From positions 25,986,441 to 26,050,440 of the forward strand of contig CM038722.1 of assembly GCA_021613375.1 (NCBI GenBank): 64,000 nucleotides of DNA. Direction: 5' to 3'. Numbering within the stretch: the stretch's first letter is position 1; the number at the start of each line of letters is the position of its first letter. Of this stretch, positions 12,240 to 24,956 are shown one piece after another. The translations under genes were made by a program, and so were the position numbers. The notes beneath the pieces are model-generated. The model saw only the letters and a list, made by a program, of their open reading frames with translations, was not told the origin of the DNA and did no database searches. Origin of the DNA: Megaleporinus macrocephalus. Lineage: Eukaryota; Chordata; Actinopteri; Characiformes; Anostomidae.

Positions 12240-14040
12240 AAAAAAAAATATATAAATAAAAATTGGGATAGTATGTGAAATGTTAATGAAAAAATAGAAA
12301 GCAGCAAATTTGGTTTGACCTTACTACATTTTGTTTGACAGTATCAAATTGAGCACAGTACCAACACAATATTTTATATTTTATTTTAATAAACCTAATG
12401 GTTTGGTTTTAATGTGTTTTTTTTCTAATTATATGCTTATTCCAAATTTGACTCTCCAAAGCAATATAGAATCTGTTTATTATGGAGTTATTTAATCTTT
12501 TAACTACACTTGATAATTGTTTGGGGACGAAAAACCAATCTATCAAGTTTTTTTTTTGAAAACCAGTAGTCTGATTTTTAAGTCTTCACCGTGAGTGAGG
12601 GAGGACTGCAGGTCTGGACTGCAGGTACACCAATCTAGCACCTGCACTCTCTCCCATGTTGCAACATGCACAGATTATTACTGACCATAGACGGACATCC
12701 TTGAAGAAGACGTCATCTTAAAGGCAGCATATATGTAAATCTATCAACGTTAATAAGGTCCTCGTAGATGTGCAGGTGACTTATACCGTGGGCACTAATG
12801 CACCCCTGGCTTCAGAACTGTTCACTGGTAAAAGTGTATGGTGTTTGTTCTTATTGGCCCATAGAATATAGCATGAGTCATTTCCAATAATGTTCTGAAA
12901 GGTGGGCTTGTCAGACCACACTGTGCAATTACACTGTATATCACTTCATATCAGATTCTTATCAGAACTAGACAACTCAGCAGCATTTCTGGATGTTATT
13001 GACGTATGGCTTCAGCTGTGCACAGTGTAGTCGTAACTACGTTATGTAATGATACATGTATACATACAGTACATACGCTGTGCTGCACAGGAAGGTCATC
13101 AGCACTTAGCTCCACGTATCTGCAGGAAATGCAGACACACATGCAGGAAATGGGCCAATTCTTGTGAGCTGCAGTTTTTTCAGCTTCTTTATCGTTTAAC
13201 ACACCACACATACATGGAGCTTACGTGCACAGCAATGAAACAAAGATAAAAAATAAAAGACTGATTTGTATCTGAGGATTAGTATCTCATGAGGCAGATA
13301 AAATGGCTCATTGGTAAAAATATCTCCATAATCTGTATAGAAAAGCATTGTCAATAGTCTTGCACCCCAGAGACATGAGTGCAACTTAGACTCTCACTCC
13401 AGAGACTCATGACTAGACTTCCCATAGACTCCCAATTCTGACTCGTCACGCAAACTTTTACAGGCTTGCACCAAAGTTCCAACATTTAGGTTTTCTGTGG
13501 TTGGATAAGTTGGAACAGACACACATAGAACCAGAAGTGTTACATTCAATCATACTATCAAAATCACCAGAGCAATTTATTTTATTTCCACATTTTACAA
13601 AATATGCTGCACGTAAGCTGATTATAGTGGATATACTGGCTATATCTACACTATGCTAAGAAAAGCACAGTTTTGTAAAAAAAAGACAGGTGTTGCAGTT
13701 TACTATGAAAAACCTGTTTAATGTAGCTTCTTTTTTATATCACTTGAGCTCATTATATAAATTATATTATATGAACATTATATGAAATTGCTTGAAATTG
13801 CTTGAAACTGAATCTTTTTTTGCCGTCCCCTGTAAAGTTACCATCAGATAACATTAAACCACACTATCTATAACTCAGAGTTACCCAGCTAGGGTCTGAG
13901 TTGTAAGGGAGATGTAGATGTAAAGGGAAACAGCAACATAACATCACTTGCACACACGTCCTTAAACAGATCCACATGTGAAAACGGCTAATTGTGTAGA
14001 ACCAAAATAAGTGCCAACAATGCAAAAAGATCCATGGCTT
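12240..14040. other. No gene seen
   Basis: AT-rich unique-looking sequence, with short ORFs that lack family resemblance. Confidence 0.4.
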
Positions 14041-14044
14041 GAGT

Positions 14045-14262
14045 GGCTTTCCTCCAGGTACTCCAGTTTCCTACAACAGTCCAAACACATGCATGATAGG
14101 TTGATCGGTCACTCTAAACTGCCCCTAGGTGTGATTAAGTGATGGACTGGTGAACTGTCCTTGGTGTACCCCGCCTTCGCCTGATGACACTGGGATTGCT
14201 TCCAGCCCCCCCCATGACCTCTACTAGGGAGATAAAGCAGCAGATAATGGATGGGCGGACAG
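14045..14262 (+). mobile_element. Dispersed LINE/SINE tail ending near GATAATGGATGG
   Basis: It has TTTCCTACAACAGTCC, CATGCATGATAGGTTGATCG, CACTCTAAACTGCCC and TGTACCCCGCC, the standard order of an abundant fish retroelement tail, ending in AATGGATGG. The family name is not certain. Confidence 0.55.
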
Positions 14263-14289
14263 ATGTATATGTATATATAAGTATATCTC

Positions 14290-14440
14290 ATCAAGTCAAG
14301 AACCAGAATTTTTTCCACATTATTTTGGTGCATTTCTATTGGTCTATTCATCATGAAATTTGTCATGTTTAAATAAAATAGAAAGATAAACATTGTCAAA
14401 AAGGAGACGTCATGTTTTTCATCAGACAGCAACAATATAT
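14290..14440 (+). mobile_element. MITE family 2, partial copy
   Basis: It keeps AAGAACCAGAATTTTTTCC, TTCTATTGGTCTATTCATCA and the right end CATGTTTTTCATCAGACAGC. The left TIR is missing. Confidence 0.55.
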
Positions 14441-14464
14441 ACATATTGCACTAACATAAATGCA

Positions 14465-14466
<2 letters not shown>

Positions 14467-14493
<27 letters not shown>
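14467..14493. repeat. (TA)n microsatellite
   Basis: A short TA run right after the partial MITE family 2 copy. Confidence 0.9.
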
Positions 14494-14495
<2 letters not shown>

Positions 14496-14559
14496 GCACT
14501 GCAAGTCAAGCTGGGAGTCCTTTGGGCCTGTGTATCTTTCCAGTCCCCTGTTTCTGGAT

Positions 14560-14960
14560 AGTGTTATGCAGCTCTGAGCTCTGGACTACGCCAGACATTC
14601 TGCAGACGTTCATCAGTGCAGAGATGAATCCTCCAGCCGGAACTGATAAGTGACACGACTCCTTTGGTTTTTTCCCGGATGAAAGCGCTTCACGATCAGA
14701 TGAGGTGCGCCACAAAAACGAAGCAGCCGCCCGACAACCTGGTGCGAGGTTGAACGCGACAGCTGTCTGCATAATCATGAGATCGATTGATATGAACGTT
14801 AATTAGCAGCTCGTGGGCTGCTTTTGTTCGCTAGCCTCTAGCCAGCGCTTATCCGTATTGAGAGGCTGTTTGTTTGTGGGGCTGAAATCTGATTTTCTGG
14901 AAGATAACAAGCAGCAGTCTCTGCCTGCCTCTTCAAGAGTTGATAGGATCACTGCTTGTT
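14560..14960. other. Unique, non-repetitive patch, possible conserved non-coding element
   Basis: CpG-containing unique sequence with a homeodomain-friendly core (TGCATAATCATGAGATCGAT and GTTAATTAGCAGC). No transposon hallmarks and no credible coding frame. Confidence 0.3.
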
Positions 14961-15199
14961 GACAAAAGCCAGTCTTGGGTATTCCTGGAGCACACTGGAA
15001 GCTAATGTTAGCCCTGTCATAGCGCATTTAGCCTTGCATTTACACTGACTTGTGCACATGACTATATTACTCGTCCACATACACACATTGTAGAGACACT
15101 GACATCCATAAAACCACACAAACACTAAGTGCTCCTCAGAATAAAATAAAAAGTGAAGTGCAAGACAAATGTAAAACATAGGCCCAGGCCCTTAACTGT

Positions 15200-15626
15200 C
15201 TTTCCTTACACACATGAATGCTTTTGGTAACACTTCATTTAAAGCCTGTATTCCCAATACAATATAAACACATTTATGAAACAGTCTATAGTATGTATAG
15301 TTATATAGCATGCATCCTTATATTATATCCTTATAATGTCTGGCGTAAGCCTATATAATTGCTTATAGGTACTTTAATTACATGCATAATACTTTATAAA
15401 GCAAGAGAATATGTCTATGGCTGTTTAATGTTAGGTTTCATAAGGCATTATAATTATAATATCCACTCATTAGAACACTGTAAACATGAATATGGTGATG
15501 CACTACAACATGGTTCTGGCCAACTCCCTATGTAACGGCTGGACCCATCACAAATGTGGCGACCATCTTAGCTAACAAGAAGCAGCACCTGACCATGTTT
15601 TGTAAATAAAAAAATATAGCATTTTT
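15200..15626 (-). repeat. Dispersed AT-rich repeat next to a MITE
   Basis: It contains AATTACATGCATAATACTTT, also found near 33510 (AATTACATGCATAATATTTA). Together with 16050-16250 it seems to belong to a repeat that hosts the MITE family 2 copy. Confidence 0.4.
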
Positions 15627-16050
15627 ATATTGTCACTGAAAAATAGAAACTTTACAGGAGAGAACAAAAACTGTCTTTACTTTTAATGTAAGTCAATGGA
15701 ACCAGGAAGTTTTCCAAGATCTTTTAGAGCATTTCTATTGGTCCATTCGTCAGGGGATTTTCAAACAATGTAAACGACAGCTTCTGCATTCAAATGATGT
15801 AGAAATGTATTTATTTATTTATTTATTTATTTTAACCTGTCATGTCTGTCAATTTTTGCAATTGGAATGGTAATTCGAATGCACTGATGTACCAAAGGTT
15901 TCTATAGCCTATAGCCTATTCTTATTAATCTTTGTATTTTTATTTTATTTATTTATTTGTTTAGCCAGGCCTGACAGGCAATAAAGGAGAGGAAAAAGAG
16001 GAGAGAGGAAATAAAAGAGAGACATGTTTTTCTCTGGACAGTGACGATAT
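15627..16050 (+). mobile_element. MITE family 2 copy with an internal insertion
   Basis: The left part has ATATTGTCACTGAAAAATAG and AAGTCAATGGAACCAGGAAG; the right end is GACATGTTTTTCTCTGGACA then GTGACGATAT. About 200 bp (15808-16010) of T-rich sequence flanked by TTTATTTATTTATT interrupt it. Confidence 0.6.
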
Positions 16051-16259
16051 GCAGTATGAATCAGATTCATTTATGTGTAACTGTGATAACTGGAACTTAC
16101 TGTACTATACTATAATGTGTTATGGAACCTGACTTTATAAAGCTATATACTAATATTATGCATGTAATTATGACTACTTAAGAGTGATTATGCTCGTTTA
16201 TTCCGGGAATTATAAGGTAATATGTTTGCCACATAATGCTATATGAATGTATTTACATA

Positions 16260-17149
16260 GCATTATAAATACAGGATTCCTAGGAAATGTTACCGATAGT
16301 TTAAGAAAAACCTCATCTCAAAGATTCTCCCTGTTACTGCTGATGTTGTCAATCACTCAGGGCCGATGTTTTGGGCCTGAAATGAGCTTCTATCCTTTTG
16401 CATTGAAACTACAAGGCCAGTGTAGCTAATAAGTAATAGACGCTAGTGTACACTAAGAAGCGTTATGCAAACCGCTTCCCTAATCACACATTATTTGACA
16501 GATAACAGAATGTCATAGAGTCAGACACCACACAGCAAGACTATTTGGGACTTGAGGCAGTCAGATTGAGGCGTGAGATTTAAATTAGATTTTCTTGCCA
16601 AACTATTCCTTTAAGAAGCCCTTTCAACACCCACACTGCTCAAACTATATTTATCCCTATGTCCAAGAAGAAGTGCTGCACTAATCAGTATATTTACAGC
16701 ACTGTGGGCATATCAGATATGACATGTTTGGGTCCGAGACATAAGGGTTCAGAGTTTAGCCCCTCTGGCCAGCGCATGAATGTGTGTGTGTCTCAGGGCA
16801 AGAGTGAATGACAGCTGTGGCCCTCCATCTGTCACCAGCCCCAGTCCCCAGACACTGCAGGGGCAGGAGCAGTGCAGGAACAGCAACTTGATCTCCAATA
16901 GCGCACATTAGGAATGATGCAAGACCACTTTGCAAAGATATGTGCAGAAGTATAATAATATTAGTTTAGGTTCAGTGCAGGTTATAATCACATTATTGAA
17001 CCTTTCCAATCACCTGCAATCATTGTGAGAAGGAGAAAACTTCCCCAGAGCTTGTATTGACTGGTGTAGAATGATGACAGGTTGCATAGCTACACACTGG
17101 TTGAAAATAACTTTGAATTTAATACCACCTATTTGAACATTTTTGATTA
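16260..17149. other. No gene seen
   Basis: Unique-looking sequence with short ORFs. No recognisable element. Confidence 0.35.
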
Positions 17150-17425
17150 TTTTCTTGATAGACAGTCTGGTTGGTGGACTATTTTCAGTCCAGCAATGAA
17201 ACTGAGGTATTTAAAACATACAGCAGCACTGCTGTGTCTGATCCACTCTCATCAGCACAACACACCACCACCACCACATCAGTGTCACTGTAGTGCTCAG
17301 AATGATCCACCTCCCAAATAAAACCTGCTCTGATAAACAGAAGGAACAGACAGTCTGTAATTGTAGAACTATATGGTGAGTGGAGCTGATAAACAATGAA
17401 TGTAGGTCCAGGGAGTTGTATCTAT
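17150..17425 (-). mobile_element. GATCAGCCATAACATTAAAA-type repeat, internal fragment
   Basis: It has CACTCTCATCAGCACAACAC and CATCAGTGTCACTGTAGTGC, the reverse of the segment at 44450-44520. It abuts (TA)n at 17441. Confidence 0.5.
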
Positions 17426-17439
17426 TGAAGTGGTGTGTG

Positions 17440-17440
<1 letters not shown>

Positions 17441-17516
<76 letters not shown>
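17441..17516. repeat. (TA)n microsatellite
   Basis: A TA run of about 38 units. It creates artificial IYIYIY reading frames on both strands. Confidence 0.95.
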
Positions 17517-17520
<4 letters not shown>

Positions 17521-17997
17521 GGCCTTGGGCACCCCTCAAAAAAATCATATAATGGATTATATGATGTATTCATTTTGCTGTATATCAATTTGAGGTTGTT
17601 TGGCATTAGTCTTGCCATAGTTCAGTAAGAATGAGACATAAACTCAGTCTCTGTTCAAAATAACTAATGTAATAAGGGGACATTTCAAATTAAAAAAAAT
17701 AAAAAAATCAAATGTATTTAATTTTATTGTCACTGTATGTGCTCAACAAATGGTGGCTTGGATGCTAGAACCCCTATTAGCTACCCTCTTTGGTGAGCTC
17801 ACTTTGTCATATCTACTGTTAGATCAATAAAGGAAGAGGTGTTACAATATCTCTGGTGACAGTCTTGTCTTAGAGCTTAGAGAACACGTGGACCAAAGGA
17901 AGTGTAACATTTCAGATATGGACACTAGTACAATAATCAAACTCAGAATGCTTGGGCTGGAGTTCTGTGTGGTTTTGGTTCTTGTATATGAATGGTG

Positions 17998-18220
17998 CCT
18001 TTATCAGTTTTCACCAGTAAGAACACCAGATATGATTAGAAGAGATGTAAATAAGCATAAATACAAAACAAAGTAACATGACTATCTTGTTATGAAAGAA
18101 GTAGATCATATTTTGAGCTCCAGTTTGAAGAACAAAGTGTAGTTCCAGATTTTTCTCCTGGAGGTTAAAGCTTTTTAAAATATAATAATGTCCCCAAGTG
18201 CCTAAGCGCACAGTTCTGTA
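17998..18220 (-). mobile_element. MITE family 1, partial reverse copy
   Basis: On the minus strand it starts CAGAACTGTGCGCTTAGGCA and includes CAAACTGGAGCTCAAAATAT and the GATAAAGGC end. The middle is deleted relative to the copy at 2802. Confidence 0.65.
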
Positions 18221-18586
18221 TATATTCTACCCCAGTGTGTCAACAAACAAAGACAAATGTCACAGTTAAGTGTGTTCTCTTGAGAGGACATGCTTATTTT
18301 AACCTACAAAACCAACAAAACATTAAACTTTTTATACAGAAGGAGGAAAATTTATATCATATTGTTTAAAAACAGTTATCATGGCAATCAGTGTGTTTGT
18401 GCTAAAAACGGTTTTTAAAAAGTACTTTAAATCTTGGGAGGCAGTTTAAAGTTTGGATCCAGATTTCTTTTCGACACCTTAGATTTGTTAAATTCCTATA
18501 AACAGCACACTTCATTTATCACAATGAAACCAGGGTAAAGTGGAAGGTGGACTGCAGACCAGCCCACTCCATATATATATATGGTT

Positions 18587-18765
18587 CTGTGTGAAGTTTG
18601 TATGTTCTCCCCATGCTTAAGCGGGTTTCCTCCCACAGTCCAAACATGCATGATAGGTTGATTGCTCACTCTAAACTGCCTGTAGGTGTGTGCGTGAGTG
18701 TGTGTTGGCCATACGGTGGACTGGTAACCTGTCCATAGTGTACCCCTAGCATCCCTGTGTTGGAT

Positions 18766-18848
<83 letters not shown>

Positions 18849-18850
18849 AT
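18587..18850 (+). mobile_element. Same retroelement tail, ending in a long (TA)n
   Basis: GGTTTCCTCCCACAGTCC, CATGCATGATAGGTTGATTG and GTGTACCCCTAGCATCCC follow the order of the copy at 14045. Its GGATGG end runs into (TA)n at 18767-18844. Confidence 0.55.
18767..18844. repeat. (TA)n microsatellite
   Basis: A TA run at the end of a retroelement tail. Confidence 0.95.
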
Positions 18851-19514
18851 CTTTATTTTGACAACCCAATTAGTATTTACATACAGTGAGCAGCATTTGT
18901 TTTTTATAGCATTGGTTGTCTAATTACTACAAATTTTCACTTTTGCATGTAACTTTTAAAGAGTGTCAGAGCTTGGTGCTGGTGCTCATTTGCATTAGCT
19001 TACAAGAACTGGCCCAAAACGCTACCCACCAATCAGTAAATTCTCTCAATTCTGCTGATTTTCTGCCTTTGCAACTAAATAGTGATTAGTCAAACCAGGG
19101 CTTGGATGATAACTGCAAATTAAACAGGAAATTGTTACAAGCACATTGTTTTCAGTGACTAAGAGTTTTTAAAACCTTTGCTCAGCCCTGTTGCATAAAA
19201 GATCATATCAAACTATTTATGTGGGCCGCAAAATCATTTGAAGCTATTTATGTGGGCCGCAAGCACATCTGTCATTGTGTTAATCATTTCTGGCCATTTT
19301 CACTAAATTAAATCATGTGTGCTGCTGATGGAATTGAACAAATGCAATGCAGTGACTGGAGTGCAGACACCAACCTTGTGTTTTCTTCTAACTTTGAATG
19401 TACAGATCTGGCAAACGTTTTACATACTTGGGGGGCATTATTATTAAAAAAAGAAATTAATTAATTAATTAATTAATTAATTAAAATAAATAAATATATA
19501 TATATATATATACA

Positions 19515-20975
19515 CACACAGTAAGTAGTGCTTTTACATACGTCAGTGTGTTAATTTAACCCTTTCCAAGCTTCACCTTGTGGAAACAACCCAGTATTAT
19601 TTACAGTTCTCAGTCCAGTTTTATCAGCGCTACACTGGCTTCCTGTTAAATTCCGTATCGACTATAAAATTCTATTACTGACGTATAAAGCCCTGCATGG
19701 TCTCGCACCGGAGTACCTGCAAGATCTAATTTCCTATTATGAACCACCACGTTCACTCAGATCACAGGATGCTGGTTTTCTATTAGTTTCTAAAATTCAG
19801 AAGACTACAATGGGGGGAAGAGCTTTTTCCTACAAAGCCCCAAAATTGTGGAATAATCTCCCAGTTAATGTTCGGGACTCTGACACAGTCTCAATATTTA
19901 AGTCTAGACTGAAAACATACTTGTTTAGTGTAGCTTTTGGTAATTAATCTTCTCTTTTAGATAAAGGGCAGGAGATCTGGGGGTTCTTGGACACAGAGGT
20001 TTATGGTAAACTGAGATGTTGGTGCTGTTGTTCCAACACTTCACGCGATCACACAGGTTTGTTGATGGTGGAGTGGGGGGACCCCAGTCTCTCAGGGTAC
20101 TCTCATGTCCATGTTACCTTCTGGTTCTCTCCTTTTAGTTTAGGCTGTTATAGTTAGATCTGCCGGAGTCTCCAGCCACACTCTAAAATTCTAAATATTC
20201 ATATTCTCTACAGTCTTACTCCTGACCCAAACTAACTCTCTCTCTTTACTCTTCCTGAGGTAATGACTGTCCTCCTGTCTGTTGAAGGCTGTTGAAGGAC
20301 TGATCATCGGGCCATCACCCCACCATCACCAGCCAGCTCACCTGTCCATTTACTGCTACACCCTCAGTTACATCACTGTGCCATCCAGATGCACCAGCAC
20401 TGAGATAGGATGGGACTGTTTCAGCTCACGCCCACTTAACATAAAGACTCAGTCAGAGACTGCCTCAGTCAGAGACTGCCTCAGTCCTACACTGCCTCTA
20501 TCTGTGCAGCTTCTAAAGCTTTGCTATCCAGATTTCAAACAGAGGCTCCTTTCTTTGGTATTTAGTTCAAACTGTAAATACTGTTTGACCAGAGGAGGAT
20601 GGGTCTCCACTTGTGAGTCTGGTTCCTCCCAAGGTTTCTTCCTCCAGTTGAGGGAGTTGTTCTTGCCACTGTTGCCTCTGGCTTGCTCACTGGGGGATAT
20701 ATGTTATAACTGTTTTCAAAACTCTGTAAAGCTGCTTTGAAACAACATCGTTGTAAAAAGCGCTATATAAATAAAATTGACTTGACTTGACTTGAGTTCT
20801 CATCTAATACCTGCTCACTACTTCATTAAGCTAAATCAAGATTGCTGCTGAATGAACTGAATACATTCATACAATGTCTGGGGCGTCTAGGAGAAATCTG
20901 AAACTACACTTTGTTCTTCAAACTGGAGCTCAAGATATGATCTACTTCTTTCATAACAAGATTTTCATGTCGCTT
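19515..20975 (+). mobile_element. MITE family 1 copy split by a LINE
   Basis: The left part is 19515-19612 (AGTAAGTAGTGCTTTTACAT) and the right part 20795-20975 (CTCATCTAATACCTGCTCAC). The LINE at 19613-20794 lies between. Both outer ends are truncated. Confidence 0.75.
19613..20794 (+). mobile_element. 5'-truncated L2-type LINE with (CTTGA)n tail
   Basis: An 8-bp target duplication AGTTCTCA flanks it (19605-19612 and 20795-20802). It is inserted in a MITE copy whose halves continue on both sides. From 19621 to 19947 an uninterrupted frame of 108 codons and a stop encodes the C-terminal end of the ORF2 reverse transcriptase protein: LHWLPVKFRIDYKILLLTYK, GRAFSYKAPKLWNNLP and FKSRLKTYLF. About 850 bp of 3' UTR follow, ending CGCTATATAAATAAAATTGA and CTTGA repeats. 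Confidence 0.85.
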
Positions 20976-20979
20976 TCTG

Positions 20980-23054
<2,075 letters not shown>

Positions 23055-23398
23055 TAAATCAGCATAGGAGTGTTTGGTGTCTAATGTCTGCTCATGTAGT
23101 TTTGTACTGGAGGCTAATGTAGCTAACAAATAGTGAAAGCTTACTATGCAGGCTGTATGCCTAAACACACTCGCCCTAAACCACACAGAGAGGTGGAATC
23201 TAAAGCAGAAACAGACTTTCTATGAAAATCATCTAACGTGTATAGCCTGGTTAAAGTAGTAGCTGCAGAGAAACAGTTTGGCAAATCTGTTTGAGGTTAC
23301 TTAACAACATGACACACGGTAAAACAAGTGTGTGATGATTATTTCTCTCTCAATGCTAGTTGTACTGCTACGGGCTTCCATTACTTGGAGCTTCTACC

Positions 23399-24190
23399 AG
23401 GGGTGTAGAATTAGCATGGACGGAAGTGATGCGTCCCCACCAATTTCCAGCGATTAATTAATTGTCCCCACCAATAATTTGACCCCAACCCCCCAAGAAA
23501 AAAAAACCCTGATTGGTCAATGTCTGATTATCCTAGAGGTGCAGAAAGCGTTAAATCACGTTCTCTAACACATGCGGCCAGTGTGATTGGCTGTGCCGTT
23601 CCCTGCTGTCACGTGACAGTCTGTAGCTACCTTTGGTTGTTAGCAGCACCAAAACTGGAAGGAAAACTTTTTTAGTCATATGAGACTCATATGAGACTGT
23701 GTAAGACTCAGGTACAACGTTGGAGACACATGGGTGATAAAAGCCAGTAAGGAGCTATTTTTCGAATAAACGTGTAAGTCACTTAAAGTCTAGTGCACTA
23801 ATGAAACGAGTCCATCATAATAACGTTAATGGTGATGCTAGGCTTTGGTGCACAGCATACTGCAGGCTAACATTGTCTGTAGCTGTAAATAACATGGTTT
23901 AGAAATTAACTGACAACAAACTGTCAGTTCTCTTACAGTCTCCCAGAGTAGCAGGTCTACCATTGGCTGTAACTCTCTGTCAGAGACCTGTTTCAGTTGC
24001 ACTATGGCTGGAAATAAAGTTAATAAGTCTTTAGATGTAAACTTATTGCTTATTGGTTTAACGGTGGCGACACTATCTGGATAAAAATATGTCATTCAGA
24101 TAGTGTTGAGAAATTGGGGGGTGAGGGCTGGGCGGAGCTTGGGGAAGGTTTATAGGTCCCCACCCATGTCAAGAGCAAATCTACGCCGTT
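23399..24190 (+). mobile_element. Unclassified TIR element, copy 1 (about 790 bp, uninterrupted)
   Basis: The left end is GGGTGTAGAATTAGCATGGA. The right end, reverse complemented, starts GGCGTAGATTTGCTCTTGAC, so the ends form imperfect inverted repeats, and both have GTCCCCACC just inside. A diverged copy in reverse orientation spans 24667-29270. Shared internal sequence includes GTCACGTGACA, AGCAGCACCAAAACTGGAAG and GAGTCCATCATAATAAC. No coding frame of note. The superfamily is not recognised. Confidence 0.65.
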
Positions 24191-24956
24191 GTTATCTACA
24201 TTAGCTTCATGGCTTCAGTGCACTACAGAAACAAAGTTGGGACACTAAACATGTCTCGGCTGACTGACTACAGGAGGCATGAGAGGCAAATGTATGAAAA
24301 TGATCTTTCGCCCAAGTAACTGCAGTCACTGTGAATCAACTGTTGGAATGAGATCATTCAGAGCTGGAATGAAGTAAATCCCCAACCCATGACCACAGAA
24401 GCCTTATAAAAGTCTCCCTTCTGTCTTGCCACAGTTGTCTCAGAGGAAGAAGAGAGCCTGGTGGTCACATACTCTGTAGGGGAGTGAAGAAAACAATCTC
24501 TCTGACATGAGGAGGAACAACTCAGCATTGGGGGGATTTTTTTTCTCCCCAACACACCAAAGGCTACACAGCGTCGAGCTCATAACGGCACAACAGAGAG
24601 CAGACTGTGTACCAAAATCAAAAGACTTCTGACTCATTTAGAAGCCGGTTGGTCATGGATACAGTCAAGGGTGTAGATTTGCTTCTGATATTGGTGGGGA
24701 CCTATGAATTTCCCCCACAACAATACATGGAGCACTGAATAACCCGGTGCTGTTGTCCACAAATAACGATAAGTAACAATCCCAGGAAACAATTAAATTT
24801 TCCTTAATCTCTTAATTAAACTACAAGGCACAGTTTCAGCTAGTTTCAAACCAGTAAACAATCAGTTTACATCTAAAGACTTATCAACACTACTTCAGCC
24901 AGGCAGGCGGCTGGAGCAGACGAGAGAGAATGGTGGTCACACGCAACACTGTTGCC

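Noticed and set aside
17211..17628. ORFs with IYIYIYIY tracts here and at 18666, 22886, 50133 and 50140
   Set aside because: They are translations of (TA)n microsatellites.
20282..20740. 152-codon plus-strand ORF
   Set aside because: It lies in the 3' UTR of the L2-type LINE at 19613-20794 and has no resemblance to a protein family.
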